The notes: a model not told the origin generated them from the letters alone. 39,012 nucleotides of DNA from Planctomycetota bacterium (GCA_012514895.1 JAAYZK010000036.1:1-39012); one strand, 5' to 3'; shown: positions 23,023-31,880, counted from the first letter of the stretch. A program made the numbers and translations.

Positions 23023-26000
23023 TCACAGAAGCGGGGCGATCGCCGCGGCTTGGGCCAGCAGGTCGGCGCCGCCCTCGGAGGCGCGGCTCCGCCGGCGGAT
23101 GCGTCGGAGGGCGGTCGCCCGGAGCGGCTCAGCCGACGCAAGCAGATCCACGCGGTCGACCGCAGGGGCCGGCGCGGCCGAACCGAAGTGGTACTTGAGG
23201 ATGACGAAATCGTCCAGGTCGACGTCGCCGTCCCCGTCGAAGTCCCCCTCGCCCCAGCCGGCGCCGGTGGAGCCGAAGTGGTACTTGAGGATGACGAAGT
23301 CGTCGAGGTCCACGTCCCCGTCCAGGTCGGCGTCGCCCGCCTTGCGCGTGGAGAACTCAAGGGTCAGGGTGTAGGCGCCGCTGCCGTTCTCGTAGAAGTG
23401 GCTGGTGACGCCGACGGCGTACTGGTGGCCGGCCTGGACGCCGGTGACGGTCAGGGTGGCCGCCTGGCCCGGCGACGCGGCCGATTCGCTGCCGAGCATC
23501 TGGCCGGTGGCGTGGTCCCAGACGACCAAGGAGGCCCGCAGGGCCGCCGCCGGGCGTTTGATGCTGACGGTCAGGCTGCCGTACGCCGCCGTGGCGGGGG
23601 CGGTGAACAGGAAGTAGTTGATGTCCGCCGGTTCGGTCAACGAGCCGCCGGCCAGCGCCTGACCGTCGTCGCCGACCGGCACGACGACCGAGGGCATCTT
23701 GTCGATGTCCATCGACATCGTGATCATTCCGGTATCGCCTGTGCGGTCGGCGCCCAGGAAGGCGTAGCGCTTGTGGGCGGCCAGGGAGGCGGTGAACTTG
23801 GCGGTTCCGTCCCCGTCGGCGTTGACGTCAGAGGCAACGCGGGCGCCGGTGTCGTAGTCGTACAGACCTGCGACCGGCGCCAGGCTCGCGGCCGTGACGG
23901 TGAAGGTCGCCGAACTGTCGGCGACGTCGGAGGCGAAGACCCACCCGTCCCAGTCGCCGGGGGCGGCAAGCAGGAAGCTTGCGGTCCAGTCGCCCCGCGC
24001 GTCCGGGAGCATCCAGTAGTCCCACCCGCCCGGGTTGGTGCCGGGCACGACCTGGCCGAAGTTGACGGCGATTTCGAAGGTGCCGGTCGTGGCGTAGTTC
24101 TGGGCCAGCACGGCCACCGAATAGGCCCCGCCGGGCGCCAGGCCGCTGACGGTGATCGTCTCGGCGGCGCCGACGGCCTGGCTGAAGGCGTGGGCCACCT
24201 CGTTGCCCGACGCGTCGAACAGGGCGACGGCCGGGTCGAATCCCGCGCTGGGTGTGACGACGATCTGGAGCGTCCCGTCCGTGTCGGCCGGGGCGGTCAG
24301 GGCGGCGTAATCGGTGTCCATCGCCGTGACGTGATCGTTCCTTACGCCGTCCCCGTTGATGTCCAGCGGGACGGCCGAGCCGGCCGAGACGCCCGGCGCC
24401 TGGACGAGGATCTCGACGTCGCCGGCGTGGTTCCGTGTCGCGTCGGCCACGGCCACGATATAGGTCTTCCAGCCGTCCAGGGCCACTGTCAGTCGGGCCG
24501 TCGTGTCGTCGCCATAGTCGCGGTTGAAGCCGATCTGTTCGCCGGTGGCCGCGTCGTAGACGGCCACGACGGGATCGACGGTGCCGCTGAGGCGGTTGAC
24601 GGTGAAGGTGTAGTCGCCGTGCCAGGCGCTGTCGCCGGCGAAGAGGTAGCTGTCGGTGTCGTCACCGGTGATGAAGGCGTCGAAGCTCAGCGTATCGTTG
24701 CACAGGCCGTGCGGGCCTTCGAAGTACAGCCAGCCTTCGGCGGCCGTCAGCGTGGCGGGCATCGACACGGCGAAGTCGACGGTGATCCGGTAGTTGCCGG
24801 TGCCGTTGAAGTCGTGGTCGGCTATCGCCAGGTAGAACACCTCACCGGGCTGGACGTTGGTGAAGACGCCGGTTTCGCTCTCTCCGGAGACGTAGGCGAT
24901 GACCTCGGGCTTGTCATCGTCATCGCCGCGCCAGATCTGCAGGCGGGTCTGGAGATCGCCGGAGGTCTCGTTCAGCGTGATGGTCAGGTCGCCGGACGCC
25001 TGCGGTGGGGCGGTGACGCGGAAGTGGTCGGTGTCCTCGTCGTTGTCGATCAGATCGGTGACGGCGGCGTGCCCGCTGCTGTCCGGCGTGATCGTCGCGA
25101 TGTAGGATGCGTAGCTGCCGTCGACGTGGACATCCAACTCGCCGGTGGAGTTCTCCTGTTCGTCCCAGACCTCCACGACGTAGCTGTTCCAGTGGCCGCT
25201 GTTGGCGACGGTGACGCCGGCTTCGTTGTCGGGGCCGGAGCCGGCATCCATGTAGAGCATTTCGCCGGTGGCGCGGTCGTAGACGGCCAGGGCGCCGTTG
25301 ACGGGGGAGCCCTCGGCGTCGGTGGTGATGGCGAACGTGCCATCGTACTGCTCTTCATTGAACAGGAAGGTGTCGTGGTCGCCGGCCCAGTTGATGTAGG
25401 ACGACTCGTGGTAGTAGTCGCTCTGGTTGTCCAGGCTGCGGAAGGTCTCGATGGTGATGGGGTTGCTGACGGCCCAGACGGCGATATCGTCGACGTACCA
25501 GCCTTCGTAGTCGTTGTTGAGGGCGTCGTGGCTGTCGAACACGAACCGCACGCGGATGTTCCTGCCGGCGAAGGCCGTCAGGTCGGCCGAGGCTCGCCGC
25601 CAGCCCTTCAGCGTGGTGTCGTAGGACAGGCCGTCGGATTTGGACAGGACGGTGGTGTAGGTTCCGCTGTCGGCGTCGTAGGCCTGGACGGCGATGAAGT
25701 CGCCGGCCGGCGCGGCGTCGACCTGGCAGAAGTAGGAGAACGACAGGGCGACCGGCTCATCGGGCAGGTCGAGGCGCTTGCTGTAGAACACGCCGGCCGA
25801 ATCGCCGATGTCGTAGTCCCATTCGCCGTTGGGCTTGTCCGGACGGCCGTAGTGCATGCTGTGGGTGCCGCTGTGGTTGAGGTCGCCGCCGCGGGTGGTG
25901 GTCAGGTGCCACAGTCCGTCCTGGGGCGCCCAGGCGGTGTCGTTGACGATGTCCATCGCGCCGTCGCCGTGCTCGAAGTCGGCGTGGAAGATCCGAACCC

Positions 26001-27573
26001 CGTAGTTGGCCTGGGCGATGTCCAGTCCGTGGCCCTGGTTGCGGTTGTTGGTTTCCACGCTTTCGGCGACGTCATCGTCGGCGTCGATGATCATGCCGAT
26101 CGTGTAGCGGCCGTTGCCGGCGAACGGATCGTCGGCCGGCGGGGAAAGCGTGACCGTGCCGGTGTAGGTCCCGTGTGCGGCCATGGACGCGACGTACTGC
26201 TCGCCGAGCAGCGTGTCGGTCGAGGAGACGTAGTTGTTCTGCGACAGGTAGAACCGGACGCGGAAGCCGCCGGTGGGGGTCTCGCCGATGTTCTCGATCG
26301 TGTAGTCGGCGTGGATGGGGCCGAGGTTGAGCATCGGCATGTCCAGCTCGAAGGCCGAGCCGACCAGGTCGGGCCCGCCGGCGATGTGGACCGGCTTGCG
26401 GTCGATCCCGTCGCCGCGGTTGCTGTTGTTGGATTCGACGCTCTCGCCGACGGTGTTGCCGGCGTCGACGATCATGCCGATGTAGACGTCGTCGCTCTCG
26501 GTGAACCCGGACGGCGGGGCGGCCGGCAGCGACATGTGAACGCCGCCGCCCAGGGCCCCCGCGGCGGCCAGCGAGGCGACGTGCATGCTGTGCAGCAGGT
26601 GGTCGGAGGTGCTGATCGTCGCGTTGCTCGACAGGTAGAACCGGATGTCGAAGCCGCCGGCGGGCACGGAGCCGAAGTTGTCGACGTTGTAGAAATACGT
26701 GAAGTCGTCCCCCCACGTCAGGGAGGGCGGCCAGATGCCCGTGTAGCTGCTGACCAGGTCGGGCAGCGTGTGGGAGGGGTGGAAGAAAGTGGCCAGCGCG
26801 ACCCCCCAGGGGTCGCCGGCGGCCATGGGCTGCCAGTCGAACCAGTGGACGCCCGGATCGCTGGCCCAGGTCGTGTAGGCGGCGTACTGAAGGCCCGGGT
26901 CGGTCCGGTAGCCGATGATGGGGATGAAGTGGTCGGTGGCGCCGCTGCCATCGCTGTCGACCAGGAACATCATCGGGCGTCCGGCGTCGATCTCGCCGGT
27001 CAGGTCCGCCCACGTCAGACTGCCCCAGCTTTCGTTCCAGGCGTGGGTGTCGCTGTATCCGACGAAGGCGGCGTAGTCCATGAACGCGTCGTCGGCCAGG
27101 CCCGAGCCCGACCAGCCGGCCTGCCGCGGGTCGCGGCTGGTCCCGAAGAAGTCGGCGATGCAGTCATCCGTGTGGTAAGGCGGCGGGCCGTCGGGCGTGG
27201 GCCACCAGTCGGCGTTGTGGCCCGCGCTGGCGATGCCGGCGTTCACGTCGGCCGTCTGGGTGGAGGCGTCGCCTACGAAGTAGTTGGGGTAGCCCAGGAT
27301 GTCCCAGAAGCCCAGGATCATCGCCACCGAGGTCGGCCCGCACCCGCGATACCAGAAGTACTCCGGCACGTCGCCCAGCAGCACCGTGGTGCCGGCACCT
27401 CCGGCGTCGCCCAGCGGTGTAGCATAACTGTAGTCGGGCGGTGGATTTGGCCCGCTGGTCGCCAGCAGGTCGGCCAGTGGATCCTCTGCAATGGCATTCA
27501 GCAGCAGACGCGGTTCGAGGGGCTCCAGCAGGATCGGGTTCGACGGGTGTTGCCAGCGTGCACGAGGTGTCAT
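23023..27573 (-). CDS. Large secreted C39-peptidase-like protein with LEPR-xLL N-terminus, CARDB, jelly-roll, PPC-like and dockerin-like domains
   Basis: A 1516-residue modular, probably exported protein. Residues 14-25 hold LLEPLEPRLLLN, the LEPR-xLL motif of planctomycete surface proteins. Residues 70-265 look like a C39-family papain-like peptidase: Cys78 in RGCGPTSVAMI, His215 in ATDHFIPIIGY, and an Asp near 239-246. Two CARDB-type beta domains follow (about 271-385 and 395-505; each has a [DS]xNNxNxGxG close). A MAM-like jelly roll covers about 524-700, ending YEGWYVDDIAVW. About five PPC-like beta repeats fill 710-1400. At 1410-1470 two near-identical calcium loops (DLDGDVDLDDFVILKYHFGS) form a dockerin-like pair. 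An Arg-rich tail ends the chain. The ATG at 27573 has GGGAGGAA at 9 bases. Location outside the cytoplasm is inferred from composition. No cohesin is in the window. Confidence 0.8.
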   Translation of the reverse strand: MTPRARWQHPSNPILLEPLEPRLLLNAIAEDPLADLLATSGPNPPPDYSYATPLGDAGGAGTTVLLGDVPEYFWYRGCGPTSVAMILGFWDILGYPNYFVGDASTQTADVNAGIASAGHNADWWPTPDGPPPYHTDDCIADFFGTSRDPRQAGWSGSGLADDAFMDYAAFVGYSDTHAWNESWGSLTWADLTGEIDAGRPMMFLVDSDGSGATDHFIPIIGYRTDPGLQYAAYTTWASDPGVHWFDWQPMAAGDPWGVALATFFHPSHTLPDLVSSYTGIWPPSLTWGDDFTYFYNVDNFGSVPAGGFDIRFYLSSNATISTSDHLLHSMHVASLAAAGALGGGVHMSLPAAPPSGFTESDDVYIGMIVDAGNTVGESVESNNSNRGDGIDRKPVHIAGGPDLVGSAFELDMPMLNLGPIHADYTIENIGETPTGGFRVRFYLSQNNYVSSTDTLLGEQYVASMAAHGTYTGTVTLSPPADDPFAGNGRYTIGMIIDADDDVAESVETNNRNQGHGLDIAQANYGVRIFHADFEHGDGAMDIVNDTAWAPQDGLWHLTTTRGGDLNHSGTHSMHYGRPDKPNGEWDYDIGDSAGVFYSKRLDLPDEPVALSFSYFCQVDAAPAGDFIAVQAYDADSGTYTTVLSKSDGLSYDTTLKGWRRASADLTAFAGRNIRVRFVFDSHDALNNDYEGWYVDDIAVWAVSNPITIETFRSLDNQSDYYHESSYINWAGDHDTFLFNEEQYDGTFAITTDAEGSPVNGALAVYDRATGEMLYMDAGSGPDNEAGVTVANSGHWNSYVVEVWDEQENSTGELDVHVDGSYASYIATITPDSSGHAAVTDLIDNDEDTDHFRVTAPPQASGDLTITLNETSGDLQTRLQIWRGDDDDKPEVIAYVSGESETGVFTNVQPGEVFYLAIADHDFNGTGNYRITVDFAVSMPATLTAAEGWLYFEGPHGLCNDTLSFDAFITGDDTDSYLFAGDSAWHGDYTFTVNRLSGTVDPVVAVYDAATGEQIGFNRDYGDDTTARLTVALDGWKTYIVAVADATRNHAGDVEILVQAPGVSAGSAVPLDINGDGVRNDHVTAMDTDYAALTAPADTDGTLQIVVTPSAGFDPAVALFDASGNEVAHAFSQAVGAAETITVSGLAPGGAYSVAVLAQNYATTGTFEIAVNFGQVVPGTNPGGWDYWMLPDARGDWTASFLLAAPGDWDGWVFASDVADSSATFTVTAASLAPVAGLYDYDTGARVASDVNADGDGTAKFTASLAAHKRYAFLGADRTGDTGMITMSMDIDKMPSVVVPVGDDGQALAGGSLTEPADINYFLFTAPATAAYGSLTVSIKRPAAALRASLVVWDHATGQMLGSESAASPGQAATLTVTGVQAGHQYAVGVTSHFYENGSGAYTLTLEFSTRKAGDADLDGDVDLDDFVILKYHFGSTGAGWGEGDFDGDGDVDLDDFVILKYHFGSAAPAPAVDRVDLLASAEPLRATALRRIRRRSRASEGGADLLAQAAAIAPLL
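23183..23330. repeat. Tandem near-identical 90-bp repeat coding for dockerin-like loops
   Basis: Two copies, about 90 bases apart (beginning near 23183 and 23273), share the same ~30 bases around GAAGTGGTACTTGAGGATG almost exactly. They code for the two calcium-binding loop and helix units of the secreted protein. The near-identity at DNA level suggests recent duplication or gene conversion. Confidence 0.6.
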
Positions 27574-27684
27574 GGCGCCATTCCTCCCAGAAAAGTGCCG
27601 AATCGACGTCCTCAACAGCACCGACTCAACCTGAGCGTCCGGCTGAACCTTGAACCGGCGCTCCCCACGAGACTTGCAGAGCAA

Positions 27685-27712
27685 GTTGTACCACGGACCG
27701 TCCCGGACGCAA
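27685..27712 (-). promoter_or_regulatory. Promoter candidate for the secreted protein gene
   Basis: On the minus strand TTGCGT (27712-27707), a 16-base spacer and TACAAC (27690-27685) form a two-box match. It stands 112 bases upstream of the ATG at 27573, leaving a long 5' leader. Confidence 0.45.
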
Positions 27713-27745
27713 GAGCAAACTGATCAATCTGTCCCCCTGCGTTCC

Positions 27746-27751
27746 TAGGAT
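27746..27751 (+). promoter_or_regulatory. -10-like element TAGGAT before the DUF72 gene
   Basis: GTTCCTAGGATGACAGG contains TAGGAT 40 bases upstream of the ATG at 27792. It shares a 218-base intergenic region with the divergent secreted-protein promoter. Confidence 0.35.
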
Positions 27752-27791
27752 GACAGGGCGGGGCCGCCCCCGACGCCACAGGAGGCCGAGG

Positions 27792-28523
27792 ATGACCGGG
27801 CACAGCGCACGCTGGCGGATAGGAACATCCGGCTGGCAGTACCGTCACTGGAAGGGCGTCTTCTACCCGGCCGACCTCAAGCAGGCCGAGTGGTTCGCCT
27901 GGTACGCCCGCCATTTCGACACCGTCGAGATCAACAACACCTTCTACGGCCTGCCCCAGGCCGAGACGTTCGACGCGTGGCGGGAGCGGGCGCCGGAGGG
28001 GTTCTGCTACACGCTGAAGTTCAGCCGCTTCGGCACGCACGTCAAGCGGCTGAAGGACCCCGCCGCGAGCATCGCCGTCTTCCTCGACGCCGCCGAACGG
28101 CTCGGGGGGCTGCTGGGGCCGATCCTGGTGCAGCTTCCGCCGAGGTTCGAGGTGGATGCGGGCCGCCTGGCCGCCTTCCTGGACGCCGCCCCCGCGCGGC
28201 GCCGCTGGGCCGTGGAGTTCCGCCATCCCACGTGGCTGTGCGAGGAGGTCTACGCCGTCCTCCGCGGCCACAACGCCGCCCTGTGCATCCACGACCTGCT
28301 GCCCGATCACCCGCGGTTGGTCACCGCCGACTGGGTGTACCTCCGGTTCCACGGGGCCGGCCCCCAGGGCAGCTACAGCCCCCAGGCCCTGACCGCCGTG
28401 GCCGGTCGCGTCCGCCGGCACGTGGCGGCGGGGCGCGACGTGTACGTGTACTTCAACAACGACCAGCACGGATACGCGGTGCGGAACGCCCTGGCCCTGC
28501 GGCGGTACGTCGACGGTCCGTAG
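27792..28523 (+). CDS. DUF72-family TIM-barrel protein
   Basis: A 243-residue protein with the DUF72 signature from start to end: RIGTSGWQYRHWKGVFYP, FDTVEINNTFYGLPQAETF, FCYTLKFSRFGTHVKRL, LVQLPPRFEVD, WAVEFRHPTW, ALCIHDLLPD, VYLRFHG and the closing VYVYFNNDQHGYAVRNA. The family has a TIM-barrel fold and no firmly assigned reaction in bacteria. DNA or nucleic-acid related roles have been suggested for some members. The ATG at 27792 has GGAGG 6-7 bases upstream. It is 90 bases before rpiB on the same strand, but a hairpin and -10-like hexamer separate them, so it may be its own unit. Confidence 0.9.
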   Translation: MTGHSARWRIGTSGWQYRHWKGVFYPADLKQAEWFAWYARHFDTVEINNTFYGLPQAETFDAWRERAPEGFCYTLKFSRFGTHVKRLKDPAASIAVFLDAAERLGGLLGPILVQLPPRFEVDAGRLAAFLDAAPARRRWAVEFRHPTWLCEEVYAVLRGHNAALCIHDLLPDHPRLVTADWVYLRFHGAGPQGSYSPQALTAVAGRVRRHVAAGRDVYVYFNNDQHGYAVRNALALRRYVDGP

Positions 28524-28546
28524 CGGCATGATCCCCGGGCGCAGCC

Positions 28547-28563
28547 GCGTCCTTCGCGGACGC
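28547..28563 (+). terminator. Hairpin between DUF72 and rpiB genes
   Basis: GCGTCC-TTCGC-GGACGC makes a 6-bp GC-rich stem with a 5-base loop ending one base before the -10-like TATGAT. No T-run follows on the plus strand, so intrinsic termination would be weak. Confidence 0.35.
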
Positions 28564-28564
28564 C

Positions 28565-28570
28565 TATGAT
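28565..28570 (+). promoter_or_regulatory. -10-like element TATGAT before rpiB
   Basis: CGCCTATGATTGG gives TATGAT 43 bases upstream of the ATG at 28614. The surroundings match those before the Lon-like gene (GCGTATGATTGG at 19129-19139). Confidence 0.45.
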
Positions 28571-28613
28571 TGGCATAGGGCCGGGCGCCGGAGGAGTGAG
28601 AAAGGGTCCGCCG

Positions 28614-29066
28614 ATGAACATCGCCATCGCCTGCGACCATGCGGGGCTGGACTACAAGCGGCGCATCAAACAGCACCTGCTGGATGCGGGCCACGAGGTG
28701 ACGGATTTCGGCACCGAATCGCCCCAGCCGTGCGATTACCCCGCGTTCATCCGCCCGGCCGCCGAGGCCGTCGCCGCCGGCCGGTGCGACCGGGGCATCG
28801 TCCTGGGCGGGTCGGGCAACGGCGAGGCGATAGTGGCCAACCGCGTCGCGAAGGTGCGCTGCGTCCTGTGCTGGGACCTGCGTTCCGCCCGTCTCGGCCG
28901 CGCCCACAACGACGCCAACGTCCTGTCGCTGGGCCAGCGGATGATCTCCATCGAGGCGGCCCTGGAGATCGTCGACGTCTTCCTGGCCACGGCGTTCGAG
29001 GGCGGGCGCCACGGCCGGCGCCTGGCCATGATCGATCAACCCCCGCCGGCGGCGCCCGCTGAGTAA
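28614..29066 (+). CDS. rpiB: Ribose 5-phosphate isomerase B (glutamate-type active site)
   Basis: A 150-residue RpiB/LacAB-family isomerase that interconverts ribose 5-phosphate and ribulose 5-phosphate in the pentose phosphate pathway. Seen are IACDHAG at the start, the phosphate and active-site loop GIVLGGSGNGEAIVANR, and HNDANVLSLGQRM. In E. coli RpiB the active-site base is a cysteine in the GTG loop. Here the loop reads GGSGNGE with Glu71 in the position used by Mycobacterium tuberculosis RpiB (Glu75), so this is the actinobacterial-type active site. The ATG at 28614 gives the conserved N-terminus; GAAAGGG stands about 8 bases upstream. Related LacA/LacB substrates cannot be excluded. 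Confidence 0.88.
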   Translation: MNIAIACDHAGLDYKRRIKQHLLDAGHEVTDFGTESPQPCDYPAFIRPAAEAVAAGRCDRGIVLGGSGNGEAIVANRVAKVRCVLCWDLRSARLGRAHNDANVLSLGQRMISIEAALEIVDVFLATAFEGGRHGRRLAMIDQPPPAAPAE

Positions 29067-29078
29067 CCCATGCGGACC

Positions 29079-29092
29079 GCCGGATTTCCGGC
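29079..29092 (+). terminator. Short hairpin after rpiB
   Basis: GCCGG-ATTT-CCGGC can form a 5-bp stem just after the rpiB stop. It is too short and lacks a T-run, so it may or may not terminate. Confidence 0.25.
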
Positions 29093-29124
29093 ACGCTGAC
29101 CGGGGCGCCTCAAGGGGAGAGTAC

Positions 29125-30858
29125 ATGGAGAATGCACAGATTGCCGACATGTTCGACCAGATCGCCGACCTGCTCGACCTGACCGGCGCCAACGCGTTCC
29201 GCATCCGTTCCTACCACAACGCCGCCCGCACGGTCCGCGGGCTGTCGCAGCGGCTGGAGGACCTCGTCGCCGCCGGCGAGGACCTGACCGACCTGCCCGG
29301 CATCGGCCAGAGCACCGCCGCCAAGATCCGGGAGATCCTCGACACCGGCACGTGCAAGCGCCTGGAGGAACTCCGCAGCCAGGTGCCCGAAGGCCTGCCC
29401 GACCTGATGCGCGTGCCCGGCCTGGGGCCGCGCAAGGCCATGCAACTGCACGACGCGCTGGGTGTGGCCACGCTGGACGACCTGCGCACCGCGGCCGAGG
29501 AGCACAGGATCAGCACGGTCGAGCACTTCGGGGCCAGGAGCGAGGAGAAGATTCTCGAAGGCATCCGGACCGCCACGTCGACGGCCGGGCGGATGCTCTA
29601 CCACGACGCCGCCGGGCACGTCGAAGCCCTGTCCCGCCGGCTCGACGGCGCCGGCGCCGTCGAGCGCTGGGTCGTGGCCGGCAGCTTCCGGCGGGGGATG
29701 GAGACCGTCGGCGACCTGGACATCCTCGTGCTCGCCCGCGACCGCGACGCCGCGATCGAGCAGATCCTCGCCTTCGACAACATCGCCGCCGTCGACAGCC
29801 GCGGACGCGAGAAGGCCACCGTCCGCCTGGAAGGGGGGCTGCAGGTGGACTTCCGCTTCTTCGAGGAGGAGAGCTTCGGGGCCGCGATGATGTACTTCAC
29901 CGGCTCGAAGGCCCACAACATCGCCCTGCGCCGCATGGCGCAGCAGCGCGGCTGGAAGCTCAACGAGTACGGCCTGTTCGACGGTCGGCGGATGCTGGCC
30001 GGCCGCAGCGAGGAGGCGCTGTACGGCCGCCTGAACCTCCCGTGGATCCCCCCGGAGATCCGGGAGGACCGCGGGGAGATCGACGCGGCGGCCGCCGGCA
30101 GGCTGCCGTCGCTGATCGAACTGAAGGATGTGCGCGGGGATTTCCAGTCGCACACGACCGCCAGCGACGGCACCGCGGGCATCGAGGAGATGGCCCAGGC
30201 CGCCCAGGCTCGCGGCCACAGCTACCTGGCGATCACCGACCACTCCAGGCGCGTCACCATGGCGCACGGGCTGGACGAAGACCGCTGCCGCCGCCATGCC
30301 GACCGGATCCGCCGGGTCAATGACACCCTGGAGGGGCTGTGGCTGATGGCGGGCATCGAGGTGGACATCCTCAAGGATGGGTCGCTCGACCTGGACGAAG
30401 GCGTCCTGGCCGATCTGGACTGGGTCGTCGCCAGCGCCCACTACGACCGCAACCTGCCCGAGAAGGCCATGACCGACCGGCTGGTCAGGGCGATCTCCAG
30501 CGGCGTGGTGCACTGCCTGGGCCACCCGCTGGGGCGGATCATCGGGCGGCGCGAGCCGCTGGCGTTCGACTTCGACGCCGTGATGGAAGCCTGCCGCGAC
30601 CATGATGTGTGGCTGGAGGTCAACGGCCAGCCCGACCGGCTCGACCTGCCGGAGGCGTTCTGCCGGCGGGCCCGCGACGGCGGCGTGCAGTTCACCTTCG
30701 GCAGCGACGCCCACAGACCCGAAGACCTGAGCTTCATCGCCCTGGCCGTGAACGTCGCCCGCCGCGGGTGGCTCCAGAAGAAGGACGTCATCAACACGCT
30801 CACCGCCGGCCAGCTTCGCAAGCGGCTGAACAGGAGCCGGATCGCCGGCGCGCCATGA
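29125..30858 (+). CDS. polX: DNA polymerase/3'-5' exonuclease PolX
   Basis: A 577-residue family X DNA polymerase with C-terminal PHP domain. Order: helix-hairpin-helix N-terminal region (LPGIGQ about 57-62, VPGLGPRKA 97-105), palm with GSFRRG (186-191), catalytic Asp197 and Asp199 (GDLDILV) and Asp242 (QVDFRF), then a PHP domain from about 335. There the first metal motif reads GDFQSHTTASDG, so Gln341 replaces one of the two histidines of the usual HxH while His343 remains; later motifs LAITDHS, GIEVDIL, ASAHYD, GHPLGR, LEVNGQP and FGSDAH are intact. PolX fills short gaps during base excision repair in the cytoplasm, and PHP adds 3'-5' exonuclease or AP-site activity. ATG with AAGGGGAGAG upstream. 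It overlaps the next gene by ATGA. Confidence 0.93.
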   Translation: MENAQIADMFDQIADLLDLTGANAFRIRSYHNAARTVRGLSQRLEDLVAAGEDLTDLPGIGQSTAAKIREILDTGTCKRLEELRSQVPEGLPDLMRVPGLGPRKAMQLHDALGVATLDDLRTAAEEHRISTVEHFGARSEEKILEGIRTATSTAGRMLYHDAAGHVEALSRRLDGAGAVERWVVAGSFRRGMETVGDLDILVLARDRDAAIEQILAFDNIAAVDSRGREKATVRLEGGLQVDFRFFEEESFGAAMMYFTGSKAHNIALRRMAQQRGWKLNEYGLFDGRRMLAGRSEEALYGRLNLPWIPPEIREDRGEIDAAAAGRLPSLIELKDVRGDFQSHTTASDGTAGIEEMAQAAQARGHSYLAITDHSRRVTMAHGLDEDRCRRHADRIRRVNDTLEGLWLMAGIEVDILKDGSLDLDEGVLADLDWVVASAHYDRNLPEKAMTDRLVRAISSGVVHCLGHPLGRIIGRREPLAFDFDAVMEACRDHDVWLEVNGQPDRLDLPEAFCRRARDGGVQFTFGSDAHRPEDLSFIALAVNVARRGWLQKKDVINTLTAGQLRKRLNRSRIAGAP

Positions 30859-31880
30859 CCCGCAGGAACGACACCCCCGCCAAACTCGAGGCCCTGACGG
30901 ATCTGCTGAAGGGCAAGTCCACGATGCTGATCGTCCTTCAGAACAACCCCGACGCCGACGGGATGGCGGCGGCGATGGCGCTGCGCAAGCTGGCCAACAA
31001 GCTCAAGGTGACCTGCTCGATCGCCTGCAGCGGCACGGTCGGCCGCGCGGAGAACCGGGCGCTGGTGCGGTACGTCAACCTGAAGGTCCGCGAGATTGCC
31101 GAGATGTCGCCCAAGTGGTTCAACCTGATCGCCCTGGTCGACACGCAGCCCGGCCAGCGCAACAGCTCGCTGCCGCCGCGGATCAAGCCGCAGATCGTGA
31201 TCGACCATCACCCGATCCGCCCGGAGACCCGGACCGTCGCGTTCCACGACGTCCGCAGCACGTACGGCGCCACGGCCACGATCCTCTACGAGTACCTCCA
31301 GGCGGCGTCGATCAAGCCGGACATGCCGCTGGCGACGGCCCTGCTGTACGGGATCCGCTCCGACACGCAGGACTTCGGCCGCAAGGCCCACCAGGCCGAC
31401 ATCGACGCGTCGGCGGAACTGTACGGCCTGGCCAACAAGCGGATGCTCGGCGCGATCCAGCGGGGTCGGGTGCCGCTGGAGTACTTCCGGATCCTGGCCA
31501 CCGGCCTGATCAACGCGCGAAACTGCGGCCGCTGCATCTACAGCGGGCTGGGCGTCGTCGAGAACGCCGACATGATCGCCGAGGTGGCCGACCTGCTGCT
31601 GCGCTACGAGGAGGCCGAGTGGTCGCTGTGCTGGGGCTACCACGCCGGGGGAGCCCTGCTGAGCGTGCGGACGATTTCCCAGGATCTCCCGGCCGACCGG
31701 ATCGTCCGCCACATCGTCCGGCACAGGGGCTCCGGCGGGGGGCACCCGTCCATGGCGGCCGGGCAGATCACCCTGGCGGCCGACACCGTGGCCGATCGCG
31801 ACCGGCTCGACCGGCTCATCCCCCGCCGCTTCCTCGAGATCACCGGTTGCGACGCCGCCGTCTGCCGGCGGATCACGTGA
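30855..31880 (+). CDS. DHH-family phosphoesterase (NrnA-like)
   Basis: A 341-residue DHH/DHHA1 phosphoesterase. Motif I is LQNNPDADGMAAA (Asp33, Asp35), motif II is LVDTQPG, motif III is IDHHPI. The C-terminal DHHA1 part has VRTISQDLPADRIV and GSGGGHPSMAAGQI. NrnA-type enzymes degrade very short RNAs (nanoRNAs) and pAp; other family members cut cyclic di-AMP or single-stranded DNA. In motif I the position that is His in B. subtilis NrnA is Gln29. I recall this variant in other bacteria, but its effect is unknown. Coupled by ATGA to the polX gene, suggesting a shared role in nucleic-acid end processing. Confidence 0.88.
   Translation: MTRRNDTPAKLEALTDLLKGKSTMLIVLQNNPDADGMAAAMALRKLANKLKVTCSIACSGTVGRAENRALVRYVNLKVREIAEMSPKWFNLIALVDTQPGQRNSSLPPRIKPQIVIDHHPIRPETRTVAFHDVRSTYGATATILYEYLQAASIKPDMPLATALLYGIRSDTQDFGRKAHQADIDASAELYGLANKRMLGAIQRGRVPLEYFRILATGLINARNCGRCIYSGLGVVENADMIAEVADLLLRYEEAEWSLCWGYHAGGALLSVRTISQDLPADRIVRHIVRHRGSGGGHPSMAAGQITLAADTVADRDRLDRLIPRRFLEITGCDAAVCRRIT

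Noticed and set aside
23017-27723. Open frame of about 1570 codons on the plus strand opposite the secreted protein gene
   Set aside because: High GC at third codon positions keeps opposite frames free of stops. Its predicted residues are monotonous Gly/Val/Arg/Asp-rich, no domain is seen, and the minus frame has clear domains.
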